Source: Dechloromonas hortensis (GTDB lineage: Bacteria > Pseudomonadota > Gammaproteobacteria > Burkholderiales > Rhodocyclaceae). From it: a stretch of 64,000 bases of DNA. Location of the stretch: contig NZ_SSSQ01000007.1 of the NCBI RefSeq assembly GCF_009469765.1, positions 154,566 through 218,565 on the forward strand, written 5' to 3'. Shown piece after piece: positions 1-11,331 of the stretch. Position numbers and translations under genes: made by a program. Position 1 is the stretch's first letter; the number at the start of each line of letters is the position of its first letter. Below the pieces are notes generated by a model, which saw nothing but the letters and a program-made list of their open reading frames with translations, had not been told where the DNA came from and did no database searches.

Positions 1-96
1 ACAATGACTTGAAACTTCGCCCAAGTTTCGGGCAGGGTAAGAAAAACCCTTGTGGAACGGTGACTTAGCGAATCCGCCCACGATTCATTCACAGAC

Positions 97-119
97 TTAT
101 CCACAGATTTTGTGGATAG
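97..119. promoter_or_regulatory. Inverted pair of DnaA boxes
   Basis: A perfect DnaA box TTATCCACA lies at 97-105 and a one-mismatch box (CTATCCACA on the minus strand) at 111-119, giving an inverted pair with a 5-bp gap. Smaller hairpins (GAAACTT/AAGTTTC at 11-29) lie nearby. The rest of 1-208 holds no supported gene; it is probably the upstream region of a gene beyond the left edge, whose expression DnaA might control. Two boxes alone are not enough to call an origin. Confidence 0.6.
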
Positions 120-208
120 TTCGAAAAGCCTAAACCCTATACCTAGATTGGCTCCTGAACTTAAAGTACTACATTAGGTTTTGGGCATTGTTTGCTGCGC
201 TGCAATAA

Positions 209-237
209 GACAACGGCCTGCGAGGCAGGCCGTTGTC
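209..237 (-). terminator. Hairpin downstream of metG
   Basis: A perfect 13-bp stem (GACAACGGCCTGC with its complement, loop GAG) sits 11 bases past the metG stop codon. On the minus strand it is followed only by a weak T-containing tract (TTATTG), so termination may be partly stem-driven. Confidence 0.65.
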
Positions 238-248
238 GATGCTGCAGA

Positions 249-2339
249 TTATTTCACTCGCATGCCGGGTTGGGCGCCGGCATCCGGCGACAGCAGGAAG
301 ATTCCCGGCGTTTTGCCGTCGCTGTCCGAGGCGGCCATCACCATGCCTTCCGAGAGCCCGAACTTCATCTTGCGCGGCGCCAGGTTGGCGACCATCACGG
401 TCAGCCGGCCGATCAGTTGCGCCGGATCGTAGGCGGCCTTGATGCCGGCGAAGACGTTGCGCGTCTTTTCCTCGCCGATGTCGAGCGTCAGGCGGACCAG
501 CTTGTCGGCCCCGTCGACGTGTTCGGCGTTGGCGATCAGCGCAATGCGCAGATCCACCTTCATGAAGTCGTCGATGGTGCACAGATTGTCGCTGCCGGCC
601 TCGGCCTTGATTTCCTTCTGCTGATGCTCGGCATGGCGCTGCTGCGATTGCGCTTCCGGCGCTGGAGCCAGCGACTCGCGGTTGGCCTCGACCAGTTTTT
701 CGATCAGCTTGGGATCGACCCGGGTCATCAGGTGCTCGTAGGCATTGATGCCGTGGCCGGCGGCGAGCAGGCTCCCGGTGTCGGTCCAGGCCAGCGGCGC
801 GATGTTGAGGAATTTCTCGACCTTGCCGGCGACGACCGGCAGGATCGGCTTCAACAGTACGGTGAGCAGACGGAACAGGTTCAGCGCGTTGCTGCAGGCG
901 GCGTGTAGTTCGACTTCCTTGCCTTCCTGCTTGGCCAGTTCCCAGGGCTTGACGCTATCGACGTACTGATTGGCGGCATCGGTCAGCGCCATGATCTCGC
1001 GCATCGCCTTGCCGAATTCGCGGGCTTCGTAGAGTTCGGCGATGCGGCCGGCCGCTTCCTGGATGGCCTTGATCGCCGGCAGGTCGGCGGCGGCCGGCGC
1101 CAGTTGGCCGTTGAAGCGCTTGGTGATGAAGCCGGCCGAGCGGCTGGCGATATTGACGTACTTGCCGACCAGGTCGGAATTGACGCGGGCGCAGAAGTCT
1201 TCGAGGTTGAGGTCGATGTCTTCCATGCTCGCCGACAGCTTGGCGGCATAGTAATAGCGCAGCCATTCCGGATTGAGGCCGGTATCGATGAAGCTCTGGG
1301 CGGTGATGAAGGTGCCGCGCGATTTCGACATCTTGGCGCCGTCGACCGTCAGGAAGCCGTGCGCGAAGATCTTGGTCGGCGTCCGGTAGCCGGCGTGGGC
1401 CAGTTCGGCCGGCCAGAACAGGGCGTGGAAGTAGAGGATGTCCTTGCCGATGAAATGGTAGAGCTCGGTCGTCGAATCCGGCTTGAAGTATTCGTTGAAG
1501 TCGAGGCCGTTCTTGCCGCACAGGTTCTTGAAGGAACCCATGTAGCCGATCGGGGCGTCGAGCCAGACGTAGAAATACTTGCCCGGTGCGTCGGGAATCT
1601 CGAAGCCGAAGTAGGGCGCATCGCGCGAAATGTCCCAGTCGGTCAGCTTGTTGTCGCCGGGGGCACCCAGCCATTCCTGCATCTTGTTGGCGGCTTCGTT
1701 CTGCAGCACGCCGTTGTCGCGGCTGGTGTACTGGCGCAGGAAGGCTTCGCAGCGCGGGTCGGAGAGCTTGAAGAAGTAATGCTCGGAAGTGCGCAGTTCC
1801 GGCTTGGCGCCGGAGACGGCGGAGAACGGCTCGATCAGATCGGTCGGCGCATAGGCGGCGCCGCAGACTTCGCAGTTGTCACCGTACTGGTCCTTGGCGT
1901 GGCACTTCGGGCACTCGCCCTTGATGAAGCGGTCGGGCAGGAACAATTGCTTGACCGGGTCGTAGTACTGCTCGATGGTTCGCGTCTCGATCAGGCCGGC
2001 CGCCTTCAGCTTGCCGTAGATGTCGTTGGCGCATTCCCGGGTCTCGTCGGAGTGGGTGCTGTAATAGTTGTCGAAACCGACGTGAAAACCGGAAAAGTCG
2101 CGGTAATGTTCGCCATGAACGCGGGCGATCAGTTGCTCGGGCGTGATGCCTTCCTTCTCGGCGCGCAGCATGATCGGCGTGCCGTGCGTGTCGTCGGCGC
2201 AGACATACCAGCATTCGTTGCCGGACATCTTCTGGTAGCGGACCCAGATGTCGGTCTGGATGTATTCAACCAGGTGGCCGAGGTGAATGGCGCCGTTGGC
2301 GTAGGGCAGGGCGGAGGTGACGAGGATTTTGCGCGGCAT
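249..2339 (-). CDS. metG: Methionine--tRNA ligase
   Basis: Cytoplasmic class I aminoacyl-tRNA synthetase that charges tRNA-Met. The 696-residue product shows the HIGH-type signature AIHLGHL (about residues 17-23), zinc-site cysteines in CPKC and CEVC (about 143-160) and the KMSKS loop (about 335). After a Q/A-rich linker it has a C-terminal OB-fold tRNA-binding domain beginning near FMKVDLR, so it is the long, dimer-forming type. Start at ATG 2339. It is transcribed alone and divergently from the response regulator gene. Confidence 0.97.
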   Translation of the reverse strand: MPRKILVTSALPYANGAIHLGHLVEYIQTDIWVRYQKMSGNECWYVCADDTHGTPIMLRAEKEGITPEQLIARVHGEHYRDFSGFHVGFDNYYSTHSDETRECANDIYGKLKAAGLIETRTIEQYYDPVKQLFLPDRFIKGECPKCHAKDQYGDNCEVCGAAYAPTDLIEPFSAVSGAKPELRTSEHYFFKLSDPRCEAFLRQYTSRDNGVLQNEAANKMQEWLGAPGDNKLTDWDISRDAPYFGFEIPDAPGKYFYVWLDAPIGYMGSFKNLCGKNGLDFNEYFKPDSTTELYHFIGKDILYFHALFWPAELAHAGYRTPTKIFAHGFLTVDGAKMSKSRGTFITAQSFIDTGLNPEWLRYYYAAKLSASMEDIDLNLEDFCARVNSDLVGKYVNIASRSAGFITKRFNGQLAPAAADLPAIKAIQEAAGRIAELYEAREFGKAMREIMALTDAANQYVDSVKPWELAKQEGKEVELHAACSNALNLFRLLTVLLKPILPVVAGKVEKFLNIAPLAWTDTGSLLAAGHGINAYEHLMTRVDPKLIEKLVEANRESLAPAPEAQSQQRHAEHQQKEIKAEAGSDNLCTIDDFMKVDLRIALIANAEHVDGADKLVRLTLDIGEEKTRNVFAGIKAAYDPAQLIGRLTVMVANLAPRKMKFGLSEGMVMAASDSDGKTPGIFLLSPDAGAQPGMRVK

Positions 2340-2533
2340 CGGGAGCGTCAGGCAGAAAAATAAAGCGTGATTTTACCGCGAGCGGCTGCGGCGCGCCGTT
2401 TATAGCAAGTCCGCTGCCGCGGCTGCCGATTGTTGCAATCGGTAAACGATTGTAATGGCTTGGTAAATTTAGCCGAATGGATTATTGCTGAAGACAGGTG
2501 ATGGCGGCAGAATTGACATATTAGGGAGATCTC

Positions 2534-3220
2534 ATGAATTTTGCCGTAGTGGAAGACAGCCGCAGCCAGGCTGAAGTGCTCAAGGCCTTGTTGAAGAGCG
2601 AAGGCCATCAGGTTGAGGTCTTTGCCGAAGGCAAGGCTTGCCTGGAGGCCCTGAAAACGCGCTCCTTCGATTTTTTTGTCATCGACTGGACGCTGCCGGA
2701 CATTGGCGGTGACGAGGTGCTCAAGCACATCCGGGAGCAGTGCGGCTGGGAGGTGCCGGTCGTTTTCTGCACGGCACGCACCGAGGAGGAGAGTGCTGCC
2801 GATATCCTGCGCCTCGGTGCCGATGACTACATTCCCAAGCCGATCCGTTACATGGAGTTCATGGCGCGCATCCAGTCGCTGCTGCGCCGCCGCCAGCATG
2901 TCCGGCCCAGCGCCTTGCGCGTCGGCGGCATCGAAGTCGATCTCGATGGCCGGCGTATTCGTCTGGGCGGCGCCGACGTCGACCTGACGCAGCGCGAATT
3001 CGATCTGGCGGTGATCTTCCTGCGCAATATCGGCCGGGTCCTGCCGCGTGAAGAACTGCTGGCCAACGTCTGGGTCAAGGAAAGCGAGGTCGATACGCGG
3101 ACCGTCGATACCCATGCCAGCCGTTTGCGCAAGAAGCTCGGCTTGGCCGGCGAAAGCGGCCTGATGCTGACCTCGGTCTATGGTCAGGGCTACCGCCTGG
3201 ATACCGTCCAGCAAGGCTGA
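2534..3220 (+). CDS. OmpR/PhoB-family response regulator (orphan)
   Basis: Two-component DNA-binding regulator of 228 residues. The receiver domain (about 1-115) has the acidic pocket E7/D8, phospho-acceptor D51 (VIDWTLPD), T80 and K102 (IPKP). The C-terminal half (about 130-226) is a winged-helix DNA-binding domain ending in the usual SVYGQGYRL strand. A good ribosome site (AGGGAGA) precedes the ATG. No histidine kinase gene is adjacent, so the partner must be encoded elsewhere. It sits between divergent metG and co-directional apbC. The target genes cannot be read from the sequence. Confidence 0.9.
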   Translation: MNFAVVEDSRSQAEVLKALLKSEGHQVEVFAEGKACLEALKTRSFDFFVIDWTLPDIGGDEVLKHIREQCGWEVPVVFCTARTEEESAADILRLGADDYIPKPIRYMEFMARIQSLLRRRQHVRPSALRVGGIEVDLDGRRIRLGGADVDLTQREFDLAVIFLRNIGRVLPREELLANVWVKESEVDTRTVDTHASRLRKKLGLAGESGLMLTSVYGQGYRLDTVQQG

Positions 3221-3298
3221 TTCGACGCTCCGCTTTGCGGTATACTGGACCAAATTGCTCGGGTATTGCCCGGCCGTTAACCCCAACCCGGAGTTTCC

Positions 3299-4390
3299 AT
3301 GAGTCTTACAGAACAGCAGATCAAGACCGCCCTGAGTGCTGCGGTCGACCCCAATACCGGCAAGGATTTCGTTGCCGGCAAGGCCGTCAAGAACATCAAG
3401 ATCGACGGTGACGATGTCGCCTTCGATATCGAGCTCGGGTACCCCGCCAAGACCCAGATCGACCTCGTCCGCAAGCAGGTGATCGCCGCCGTGCGCACTG
3501 TGCCCGGGGTCGGCAACATTTCGGCCAACGTCTTCAGCAAGATCGTCGCCCACTCGGTTCAACTGGGCGTCAAGCTGCTGCCGGGCGTCAAGAACATCAT
3601 TGCCGTCGCCTCCGGCAAGGGCGGCGTCGGCAAGAGCACGACCGCGGTGAACCTGGCCCTGGCCCTGGCCCAGGAAGGCGCCAGCGTCGGTATTCTCGAT
3701 GCCGACATCTACGGTCCGTCGCAACCGCAGATGCTCGGCCTGGCCGGTCAGCAGCCTGAATCGAAGGACGGCAGCAGCATGGAGCCGCTCGAAGCCTACG
3801 GCTTGCAGGCGATGTCGATCGGCTTCATGGTCGATGTCGAAACGCCGATGGTCTGGCGCGGCCCGATGGTTGCGCAAGCGCTCGATCAACTGCTCGGCCA
3901 GACCAACTGGCGCGACCTCGACTATCTGATCGTCGATATGCCGCCGGGCACCGGCGACATCCAGCTCTCGCTGACCCAGAAGGTGCCGGTGACCGGTGCG
4001 GTGATCGTCACCACGCCGCAGGACATCGCGCTGATCGACGCACGCAAGGGGCTGAAGATGTTCGAGAAGGTGAATGTCCCGATTCTCGGCATCATCGAGA
4101 ACATGAGCATCCATATCTGCTCGAAGTGCGGCCACGAAGAGCATATCTTCGGTGAAGGCGGCGGCGAGAAGATGTGCCGGGACTACGATGTTGAATTTCT
4201 CGGCAGCCTGCCCCTGGAAATGGCGATCCGCGAGATGGCCGATGGCGGCAAGCCGACCGTGGTCGGTGCGCCGGATTCGCGGACGGCCGAGATCTATCGC
4301 GGTATTGCCCGCCGGGTTGCGATCAAGATCGCCGAGAAGGCCAAGGACATGACCTCGAAGTTCCCGAATATCGTCGTTCAAAACACTTAA
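3299..4390 (+). CDS. apbC: Iron-sulfur cluster carrier ATPase (Mrp/ApbC family)
   Basis: P-loop scaffold protein that binds and transfers [4Fe-4S] clusters to apoproteins in the cytoplasm. An N-terminal MIP18/DUF59-like domain (about 1-90) precedes the deviant Walker A motif GKGGVGKST (about 106-114). A cluster-binding CSKC pair lies about 270 residues in, inside IENMSIHIC. At 363 residues it is full length for the family. A copy of the iterated motif (3338-3350) falls in codons for AAVD near the N terminus. A strong terminator follows the stop codon, so it is separate from dcd. Confidence 0.95.
   Translation: MSLTEQQIKTALSAAVDPNTGKDFVAGKAVKNIKIDGDDVAFDIELGYPAKTQIDLVRKQVIAAVRTVPGVGNISANVFSKIVAHSVQLGVKLLPGVKNIIAVASGKGGVGKSTTAVNLALALAQEGASVGILDADIYGPSQPQMLGLAGQQPESKDGSSMEPLEAYGLQAMSIGFMVDVETPMVWRGPMVAQALDQLLGQTNWRDLDYLIVDMPPGTGDIQLSLTQKVPVTGAVIVTTPQDIALIDARKGLKMFEKVNVPILGIIENMSIHICSKCGHEEHIFGEGGGEKMCRDYDVEFLGSLPLEMAIREMADGGKPTVVGAPDSRTAEIYRGIARRVAIKIAEKAKDMTSKFPNIVVQNT
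3338..3350 (+). repeat. Iterated motif GCTGCGGTCGACC, copy inside apbC
   Basis: Exact 13-bp copy of the window-wide motif; here read in frame as Ala-Ala-Val-Asp. Confidence 0.7.
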
Positions 4391-4410
4391 TTTGTAGACA
4401 ATTTGGCCAA

Positions 4411-4442
4411 CAAAGGCGGGTAAAATCCCGCCTTTGTTTTTT
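4411..4442 (+). terminator. Rho-independent terminator after apbC
   Basis: Perfect 10-bp stem (CAAAGGCGGG and complement) with a 6-base loop, followed by TTTTTT. It separates apbC from dcd, which starts 20 bp further on. Confidence 0.9.
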
Positions 4443-4461
4443 GTCGACCGGAACCGAGAAA

Positions 4462-5028
4462 ATGGCCATCAAATCAGACAAATGGATACGCCGCATGGCG
4501 GCCGAGCACGGCATGATCGAGCCGTTCGAGCCGGAACTGGTGCGTGAGGCGAATGGCCAGAAGATCGTCTCCTACGGCACCTCCAGCTACGGCTACGATA
4601 TCCGCTGCGCCCGCGAATTCAAGGTGTTCACCAACATCAATTCGACGGTGGTCGATCCGAAGAACTTCGATCCGAAATCTTTCGTCGAGATCGAATCCGA
4701 CGTCTGCATCATTCCGCCGAACTCCTTCGCATTGGCCCGGACCATGGAATATTTCCGTATTCCGCGCTCGGTGCTGACCGTCTGCCTCGGCAAATCGACC
4801 TATGCCCGCTGCGGCATCATCGTCAATGTCACCCCGTTCGAGCCCGAGTGGGAAGGCTACGTGACGCTGGAGTTCTCCAACACGACGCCGCTGCCGGCCA
4901 AGATCTATGCCGGCGAAGGCTGCGCCCAGGTGCTGTTCTTCGAGTCCGACGAAATCTGCGAAACCTCGTACAAGGATAGGGGCGGCAAGTATCAGGGGCA
5001 GGTGGGCGTCACGCTGCCCAAGATCTGA
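4462..5028 (+). CDS. dcd: dCTP deaminase
   Basis: Deaminates dCTP to dUTP, feeding dUMP to thymidylate synthase (thyA is encoded at 12971-13765). The 188-residue trimeric dUTPase-fold enzyme starts [14 protein letters not shown] chose ATG 4462 over an upstream in-frame TTG at 4441, because 4441 lies inside the preceding terminator's T-run and the family's N terminus begins here. The conserved segment around [15 protein letters not shown] carries the catalytic glutamate region. Confidence 0.96.
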   Translation: MAIKSDKWIRRMAAEHGMIEPFEPELVREANGQKIVSYGTSSYGYDIRCAREFKVFTNINSTVVDPKNFDPKSFVEIESDVCIIPPNSFALARTMEYFRIPRSVLTVCLGKSTYARCGIIVNVTPFEPEWEGYVTLEFSNTTPLPAKIYAGEGCAQVLFFESDEICETSYKDRGGKYQGQVGVTLPKI

Positions 5029-5060
5029 CCCGGGCCTGTAAAGAAAACGTCTTATTCTGT

Positions 5061-5078
5061 GACCCGCTGCGGCGGGTC
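5061..5078 (+). other. Hairpin in the leader of the decarboxylase gene
   Basis: GACCCGC and GCGGGTC form a 7-bp stem with a TGCG loop between dcd and the decarboxylase start. It is followed by CGCTTTTC, so it could act as a weak terminator for dcd or as a leader structure. Confidence 0.4.
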
Positions 5079-5099
5079 GCCGCTTTTCAAGGATTCAAC

Positions 5100-7328
5100 A
5101 TGCGCTTCCACTTTCCCGTCATCATCATCGACGAAGACTTTCGCTCCGAGAATACCTCCGGCCTCGGTATTCGCGCCCTGGCCGAAGCGCTTGAAAAGGA
5201 AGGGCTGGAAGTGCTGGGCGTCACCAGCTACGGCGACCTGACTTCGTTCGCCCAACAGCAATCGCGGGCCAGTGCCTTCATTCTGTCGATCGATGACGAG
5301 GAACTGGCGCTGGAGCCGGAAGAAACCCTGGCCGAACTGCGCGCCTTCGTGACCGAGATTCGCAACCGCAATCTGGAAATTCCGATTTTCCTGCACGGCG
5401 AGACGCGTACCTCGCGCCATATTCCGAACGACGTGCTGCGCGAACTGCACGGCTTCATCCACATGTTCGAGGACACGCCGGAGTTCATCGCCCGCAACGT
5501 CAAGCGCGAAGCCAAGGCCTACCTGCAGTCGCTGCCGCCGCCGTTCTTCCGCGCCCTGACCCACTATGCCGCCGACGGTTCCTACTCCTGGCACTGCCCC
5601 GGTCACTCGGGCGGTGTCGCCTTCCTGAAGTCGCCGGTCGGCCAGATGTTCCACCAGTTCTTCGGCGAGAACATGCTGCGCGCCGACGTCTGCAACGCGG
5701 TCGAAGAACTCGGCCAACTGCTCGATCACACTGGCCCGGTCGCCGCTTCCGAGCGCAACGCAGCGCGCATCTTCAATTCCGATCACCTGTACTTCGTGAC
5801 CAACGGCACGTCCACGTCGAACAAGATCGTCTGGCACTCGACGGTGGCGCCGGGCGACATCGTCGTCGTCGACCGCAACTGCCACAAGTCCATCCTGCAT
5901 GCCATCATGATGACCGGGGCGATTCCTGTCTTCCTGATGCCGACCCGCAACAACTTCGGCATCATCGGGCCGATCCCGAAGAGCGAATTCGCTTGGGAAA
6001 GCATCCAGAAAAAGATCGCCGCCAACCCGTTCATCACCGACAAGACGGCCAAGCCGCGCGTGCTGACCATCACCCAGTCGACCTACGACGGCATCCTCTA
6101 CAACGTTGAGGACATCAAGGAAGAACTGGACGGCAAGATCGACACCCTGCATTTCGACGAAGCCTGGCTGCCGCATGCCGCTTTCCACGATTTCTACGGC
6201 GATTACCATGCCATCGGTGCCGACCGGCCGCGCTGCAAGGAGTCGATGGTCTTCTCGACGCAATCGACGCACAAGCTGCTGGCCGGGCTGAGCCAGGCCT
6301 CGCAGATCCTGGTCCAGGATGCCGAGAACAACAAGCTCGACCGCGACATCTTCAACGAGGCCTACCTGATGCATACCTCGACCTCGCCGCAGTACTCGAT
6401 CATTGCCTCGTGCGATGTAGCGGCGGCGATGATGGAAGCGCCGGGCGGCACGGCACTGGTCGAGGAATCGATCGCCGAAGCCCTCGACTTCCGTCGCGCC
6501 ATGCGCAAGGTCGATGAGGAGTGGGGCGTCGACTGGTGGTTCAAGGTCTGGGGGCCGGACGATCTGTCGGAAGAGGGCATCGAGGAACGCGACGCCTGGA
6601 TGCTGAAGCCCGGTGAACGCTGGCACGGTTTCAACAACCTGGCCGACGGCTTCAATATGCTCGACCCGATCAAGGCAACCATCATCACGCCGGGCCTCGA
6701 CGTCGATGGCGATTTCGCCGACGAGTTCGGCATCCCGGCCGCCATCGTCACCAAGTACTTGGCCGAGCACGGGGTGATCGTCGAGAAGTGCGGCCTGTAC
6801 AGTTTCTTCATCATGTTCACCATCGGCATTACCAAGGGCCGCTGGAACACGCTGGTGACCGCGCTGCAGCAGTTCAAGGACGACTACGACAAGAACCAGC
6901 CGCTATGGCGCGTGCTGCCCGAGTTCGTGCAGAAAAATCCGCGCTACGAGCGGGTTGGGTTGCGCGACTTGTGTACGCAGATTCACAGCGTCTACAAGCA
7001 CAACGACGTCGCCCGCCTGACCACCGAGATGTATCTGTCGGACATGGTGCCGGCGATGCGTCCGGCCGATGCCTTTGCCAAGATGGCGCACCGCGAGATC
7101 GAGCGGGTGCCGGTCGACGAGCTCGAAGGCCGGGTCACCGCCGTGCTGCTGACGCCTTACCCGCCGGGTATTCCGCTCCTGATTCCGGGCGAGCGCTTCA
7201 ACCGGACGATCTGCAACTACCTGAAATTCGCACGCGAATTCAACGCCGCCTTCCCCGGCTTCGAGACCGACGTGCACGGTCTGGTCAAGGGCGCCGACGG
7301 CCGTTACTACGTCGATTGCGTGCGCTGA
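5100..7328 (+). CDS. PLP-dependent arginine/lysine/ornithine decarboxylase
   Basis: Large fold-type I decarboxylase of 742 residues, the size of the bacterial acid-stress/biosynthetic Lys/Arg/Orn enzymes. An N-terminal receiver-like wing domain (about 1-130) starts with FPVIIIDEDF. The aminotransferase-fold core contains WHCPGHSGG, the Asp segment HFDEAWLPHA and the PLP-lysine motif STQSTHKLL. A C-terminal domain closes the protein. The product would be cadaverine, agmatine or putrescine; the sequence alone does not let me choose the substrate. No amino acid/amine antiporter gene is adjacent, so a biosynthetic polyamine role is as likely as acid resistance. Confidence 0.9.
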   Translation: MRFHFPVIIIDEDFRSENTSGLGIRALAEALEKEGLEVLGVTSYGDLTSFAQQQSRASAFILSIDDEELALEPEETLAELRAFVTEIRNRNLEIPIFLHGETRTSRHIPNDVLRELHGFIHMFEDTPEFIARNVKREAKAYLQSLPPPFFRALTHYAADGSYSWHCPGHSGGVAFLKSPVGQMFHQFFGENMLRADVCNAVEELGQLLDHTGPVAASERNAARIFNSDHLYFVTNGTSTSNKIVWHSTVAPGDIVVVDRNCHKSILHAIMMTGAIPVFLMPTRNNFGIIGPIPKSEFAWESIQKKIAANPFITDKTAKPRVLTITQSTYDGILYNVEDIKEELDGKIDTLHFDEAWLPHAAFHDFYGDYHAIGADRPRCKESMVFSTQSTHKLLAGLSQASQILVQDAENNKLDRDIFNEAYLMHTSTSPQYSIIASCDVAAAMMEAPGGTALVEESIAEALDFRRAMRKVDEEWGVDWWFKVWGPDDLSEEGIEERDAWMLKPGERWHGFNNLADGFNMLDPIKATIITPGLDVDGDFADEFGIPAAIVTKYLAEHGVIVEKCGLYSFFIMFTIGITKGRWNTLVTALQQFKDDYDKNQPLWRVLPEFVQKNPRYERVGLRDLCTQIHSVYKHNDVARLTTEMYLSDMVPAMRPADAFAKMAHREIERVPVDELEGRVTAVLLTPYPPGIPLLIPGERFNRTICNYLKFAREFNAAFPGFETDVHGLVKGADGRYYVDCVR

Positions 7329-7337
7329 ACCGGTCCT

Positions 7338-7362
7338 GAAAACCGCCGCTACTTGCGGCGGT
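7338..7362 (-). terminator. Terminator overlapping the folA stop codon
   Basis: An 8-bp stem (ACCGCCGC and complement) spans the last codons and TAG stop of folA. On the minus strand it runs into GGTTTTC. It lies between the convergent decarboxylase and folA genes. Confidence 0.6.
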
Positions 7363-7840
7363 AGGTGACAAAGGAAAACCCCGTTCCGCTCTGGCTGGAC
7401 GGGGTGTTTTTTTGTACTTCCCGCCAGTCGACCGCCGGAATTTCCGGGAACCAGGCATCGCCTTCCGGTTCGAGGGCGACTTCGGTGATTTCCAGGCGGT
7501 CGGCGACGGCCATCGCCTGCCGGTAGATCTGTTCGCCGCCGATGACGAAGACGGTGCCGGCGGTCGACGCCAGTTGCAGTCCGTTTTCCAGCGAATCGGC
7601 GACTTCGGCACCGGGCGCGGCGTAATTTGCCTGCCGGCTGATCACGATGTTGCGCCGTCCCGGCAGCGGGCGAAAGCGCGGCGGTAGCGATTCCCAGGTC
7701 TTGCGCCCCATCAGGACGCAATGGCCGGCGGTCAGCGCCTTGAAGTGCGCCATGTCCTCCGGAATGTTCCAGATCAGTTGATTGTCGCGACCGATGACGC
7801 GGTTGCTGGCCACGGCGGCGATGAGGACGATTTCGGACAT
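7349..7840 (-). CDS. folA: Dihydrofolate reductase
   Basis: NADPH-dependent reduction of dihydrofolate to tetrahydrofolate. The 163-residue product starts MSEIVLIAAVASNRVIG and has the WNIPEDMAHFK substrate loop (catalytic acidic residue in PED), the MGRKTWESLP cofactor segment and VIGGEQIY. I chose ATG 7840 because family members begin here. An alternative in-frame ATG at 7855 would add five residues and form an ATGA overlap with the pgi stop, which suggests translational coupling to pgi. Confidence 0.95.
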   Translation of the reverse strand: MSEIVLIAAVASNRVIGRDNQLIWNIPEDMAHFKALTAGHCVLMGRKTWESLPPRFRPLPGRRNIVISRQANYAAPGAEVADSLENGLQLASTAGTVFVIGGEQIYRQAMAVADRLEITEVALEPEGDAWFPEIPAVDWREVQKNTPSSQSGTGFSFVTYRRK

Positions 7841-7851
7841 GGTGGAGCCTT

Positions 7852-9435
<1,584 letters not shown>

Positions 9436-9877
9436 AACCAGACCTTGAGGCCCGTTTCAAATTGGTGGATAAGCGAGGGATGCGTCGGGAGAGTACGGAT
9501 ACGGTATTCCGGCAGGTAGGCAGTTCCGGTCATGCGGCGATGGCTTCCATGATCCTGATGCCAAGCATGATTTTCTCAAAGCCGGCCGCCGATTGGGAGA
9601 CTGTTTGCTGCGGTCGACCTTCAGTTTTTACCGGAATTGACATGCGTAACCTACTACGGCCATCGCGTAGGCCGTCTTCGAGAACCAGGACTTGGCTGTC
9701 GCTCAGTGCCTGGGCCCGAGCGAAACCACCGAAAATGTCGCCATCATACAGCAGGTGGCGCCCGAGACGACCGTCGGAGCAAGCTGCTGCGAAGGTAGGG
9801 AGGGGCGACAAGCGGCCTTCGGTGAGGCCGTCCTAGTCGAGGTCTCTACGCGGACAGAGAGGGGGCTCCGTGCTTGC
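9436..9877. other. Gene-poor spacer between pgi and ccoG
   Basis: No confident gene. A minus-strand frame 9530-9811 (93 codons from a TTG, or 37 from an internal ATG that encodes MSIPVKTEGR) is open, but it matches no family I recognise and has no convincing ribosome site at the long start. The spacer carries an exact copy of the iterated motif at 9607-9619. It must hold the pgi promoter and the 3' end of the ccoG transcript, but I see no clear terminator. Confidence 0.5.
9607..9619 (+). repeat. Iterated motif GCTGCGGTCGACC, intergenic copy
   Basis: Exact 13-bp copy lying outside any supported gene, which shows the motif is not merely a coding preference. Confidence 0.7.
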
Positions 9878-11284
9878 TTAGGGCATCCAGAACTTCGAGC
9901 TTTCCGTCACCGCCACGGCCGGCTCGGCGACATCGGCAATATTGAAAGTAATCGGCGTCGCCCCGGCTGGCGTCGCGCCCGGCTCGGCCTTGACGATGGC
10001 CGTCTGGGTGCCGATCTCGCCGCCGGCGATGGTCATTTCGCTGTCGCCATCAAGGCGCAGGCCGCTGCTGCCGGCAATGGTGATGCGGAAAGTCCGCGTC
10101 TGGTCGCCGGTATTCATGATCTGCAGGCGGTAGCTGTTCTCGATCGAGCCGTCGTCCGCTTCCCGGGACAAGACATTGCGGTCCTTCAGGACGTTCACCT
10201 TCAGCGGAATGCGGGTGGCCAGCGACCAGGCGGTGGCGGCGGTCAGCAGAATGAGGATGGCCGTATAGGCGATGACCCGCGGGCGGGCCGCCCGGCGGAT
10301 GATCTCCTTCGGCGTGTAGCGCATGCTGTCGGCGTTTTCGGTCGAGTAGCGGATCAGGCCGCGCGGGTAGTTCATCTTGTCCATCACCTGGTCGCAGGCG
10401 TCGATGCAGGCGGCGCAACCGATGCACTCGTTCTGCAGGCCGTTGCGGATGTCGATGCCGGTCGGGCAGACCTGGACGCAGATGCCGCAATCCACGCAGT
10501 CGCCGAGGCCCTGGGCGCGATGATCGACACCCTTGGCGCGGGTGCCGCGCGACTCGCCGCGCTTGGCGTCGTAGGCGATGATCAGCGTGTCGGGGTCGAA
10601 CATCACGAACTGGAAGCGGGCATAGGGGCAGATCTGCCGGCACATCTGGTCGCGCAGGAAGCCGGCGTTGCCATAGGTGGCGAAGGCGTAGAAAACGACC
10701 CAGAAGGCCGACCAGGCGCCCGGCGACAGGGTGAGCAGATCGTGCATCAGATCGCGGATCGGCATGAAGTAGCCGACGAAGGTGATACCGGTCCACAGCG
10801 AGAAGAGCACCCAGGTCGCATGCTTGGCGCTCTTCAGCGCCAGTTTGCGGGCCGACCACGGCGCGGCATCAAGCTTGATGCGCTGCGGCCGCTCGCCTTC
10901 GATGACTTTCTCGAACCACAGGAAGATTTCCGTGTAGACGGTCTGCGGGCAGGTATAACCGCACCATAGTCGACCGGCTACCGCGGTGAATAGGAAGAGG
11001 GCGAGGGCGCCGAGGATCATCAGCAAGACGAGGTAGATCGTGTCCTGCGGCCAAAGGACGAGGTCGAAAAAGTAGAACTTGCGGGTGTCGATGTCGAACA
11101 GCACCGCCTGCCGGCCGTGCCAGGGCAGCCAGCACAGGCCGTAGAAAACGATCTGGGTCAGCCAGACGAAAACCCAGCGCCAGCGCGTGTAGGGGCCGCT
11201 GATCGAACGCGGGTAAACCTTGGCGTCCGGGTCCGAAAGCGGCTTGATCTCAATGACTTTTCTCTGGCTGGGCGGTTTCGACAT
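9878..11284 (-). CDS. ccoG: Cytochrome c oxidase accessory protein CcoG
   Basis: Membrane-bound ferredoxin-like protein needed to assemble cbb3-type oxidase; in studied relatives it reduces copper for delivery to the oxidase. The 468-residue protein has several membrane segments in the first 220 residues, CGYTCPQ and CRQICPYARF motifs, then two ferredoxin cysteine clusters (CVDCGICVQVCP and CIGCAACIDACD). One more membrane helix and an Ig-like C-terminal domain follow. Start is at MSKPPSQ (11284); an in-frame ATG 24 bp upstream is possible. No ccoNOP genes are nearby. It is divergent from nsrR across an NsrR-type operator. Confidence 0.94.
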   Translation of the reverse strand: MSKPPSQRKVIEIKPLSDPDAKVYPRSISGPYTRWRWVFVWLTQIVFYGLCWLPWHGRQAVLFDIDTRKFYFFDLVLWPQDTIYLVLLMILGALALFLFTAVAGRLWCGYTCPQTVYTEIFLWFEKVIEGERPQRIKLDAAPWSARKLALKSAKHATWVLFSLWTGITFVGYFMPIRDLMHDLLTLSPGAWSAFWVVFYAFATYGNAGFLRDQMCRQICPYARFQFVMFDPDTLIIAYDAKRGESRGTRAKGVDHRAQGLGDCVDCGICVQVCPTGIDIRNGLQNECIGCAACIDACDQVMDKMNYPRGLIRYSTENADSMRYTPKEIIRRAARPRVIAYTAILILLTAATAWSLATRIPLKVNVLKDRNVLSREADDGSIENSYRLQIMNTGDQTRTFRITIAGSSGLRLDGDSEMTIAGGEIGTQTAIVKAEPGATPAGATPITFNIADVAEPAVAVTESSKFWMP

Positions 11285-11331
11285 GGGGTCTCGGTTGGCG
11301 AACGGCATGGCGTGGGCTGCCGGTTTGCCAT

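Noticed and set aside
95..120. NrdR box at the left edge
   Set aside because: The inverted repeat matches DnaA boxes, not the ACACWATATATDGT-type NrdR site.
2348..4381. Long minus-strand open frame opposite the response regulator and apbC
   Set aside because: It mirrors the third-position GC bias of two clearly recognised plus-strand genes and encodes a compositionally odd Asp/Gln/His-rich product with no family features.
5052..6770. Minus-strand open frame opposite the decarboxylase
   Set aside because: Antisense shadow of a full-length, well-recognised enzyme; no ribosome site and no domain.
9530..9811. 93-codon minus-strand gene in the pgi-ccoG spacer
   Set aside because: TTG start without a convincing ribosome site, no recognised domain; left as an open question rather than annotated.
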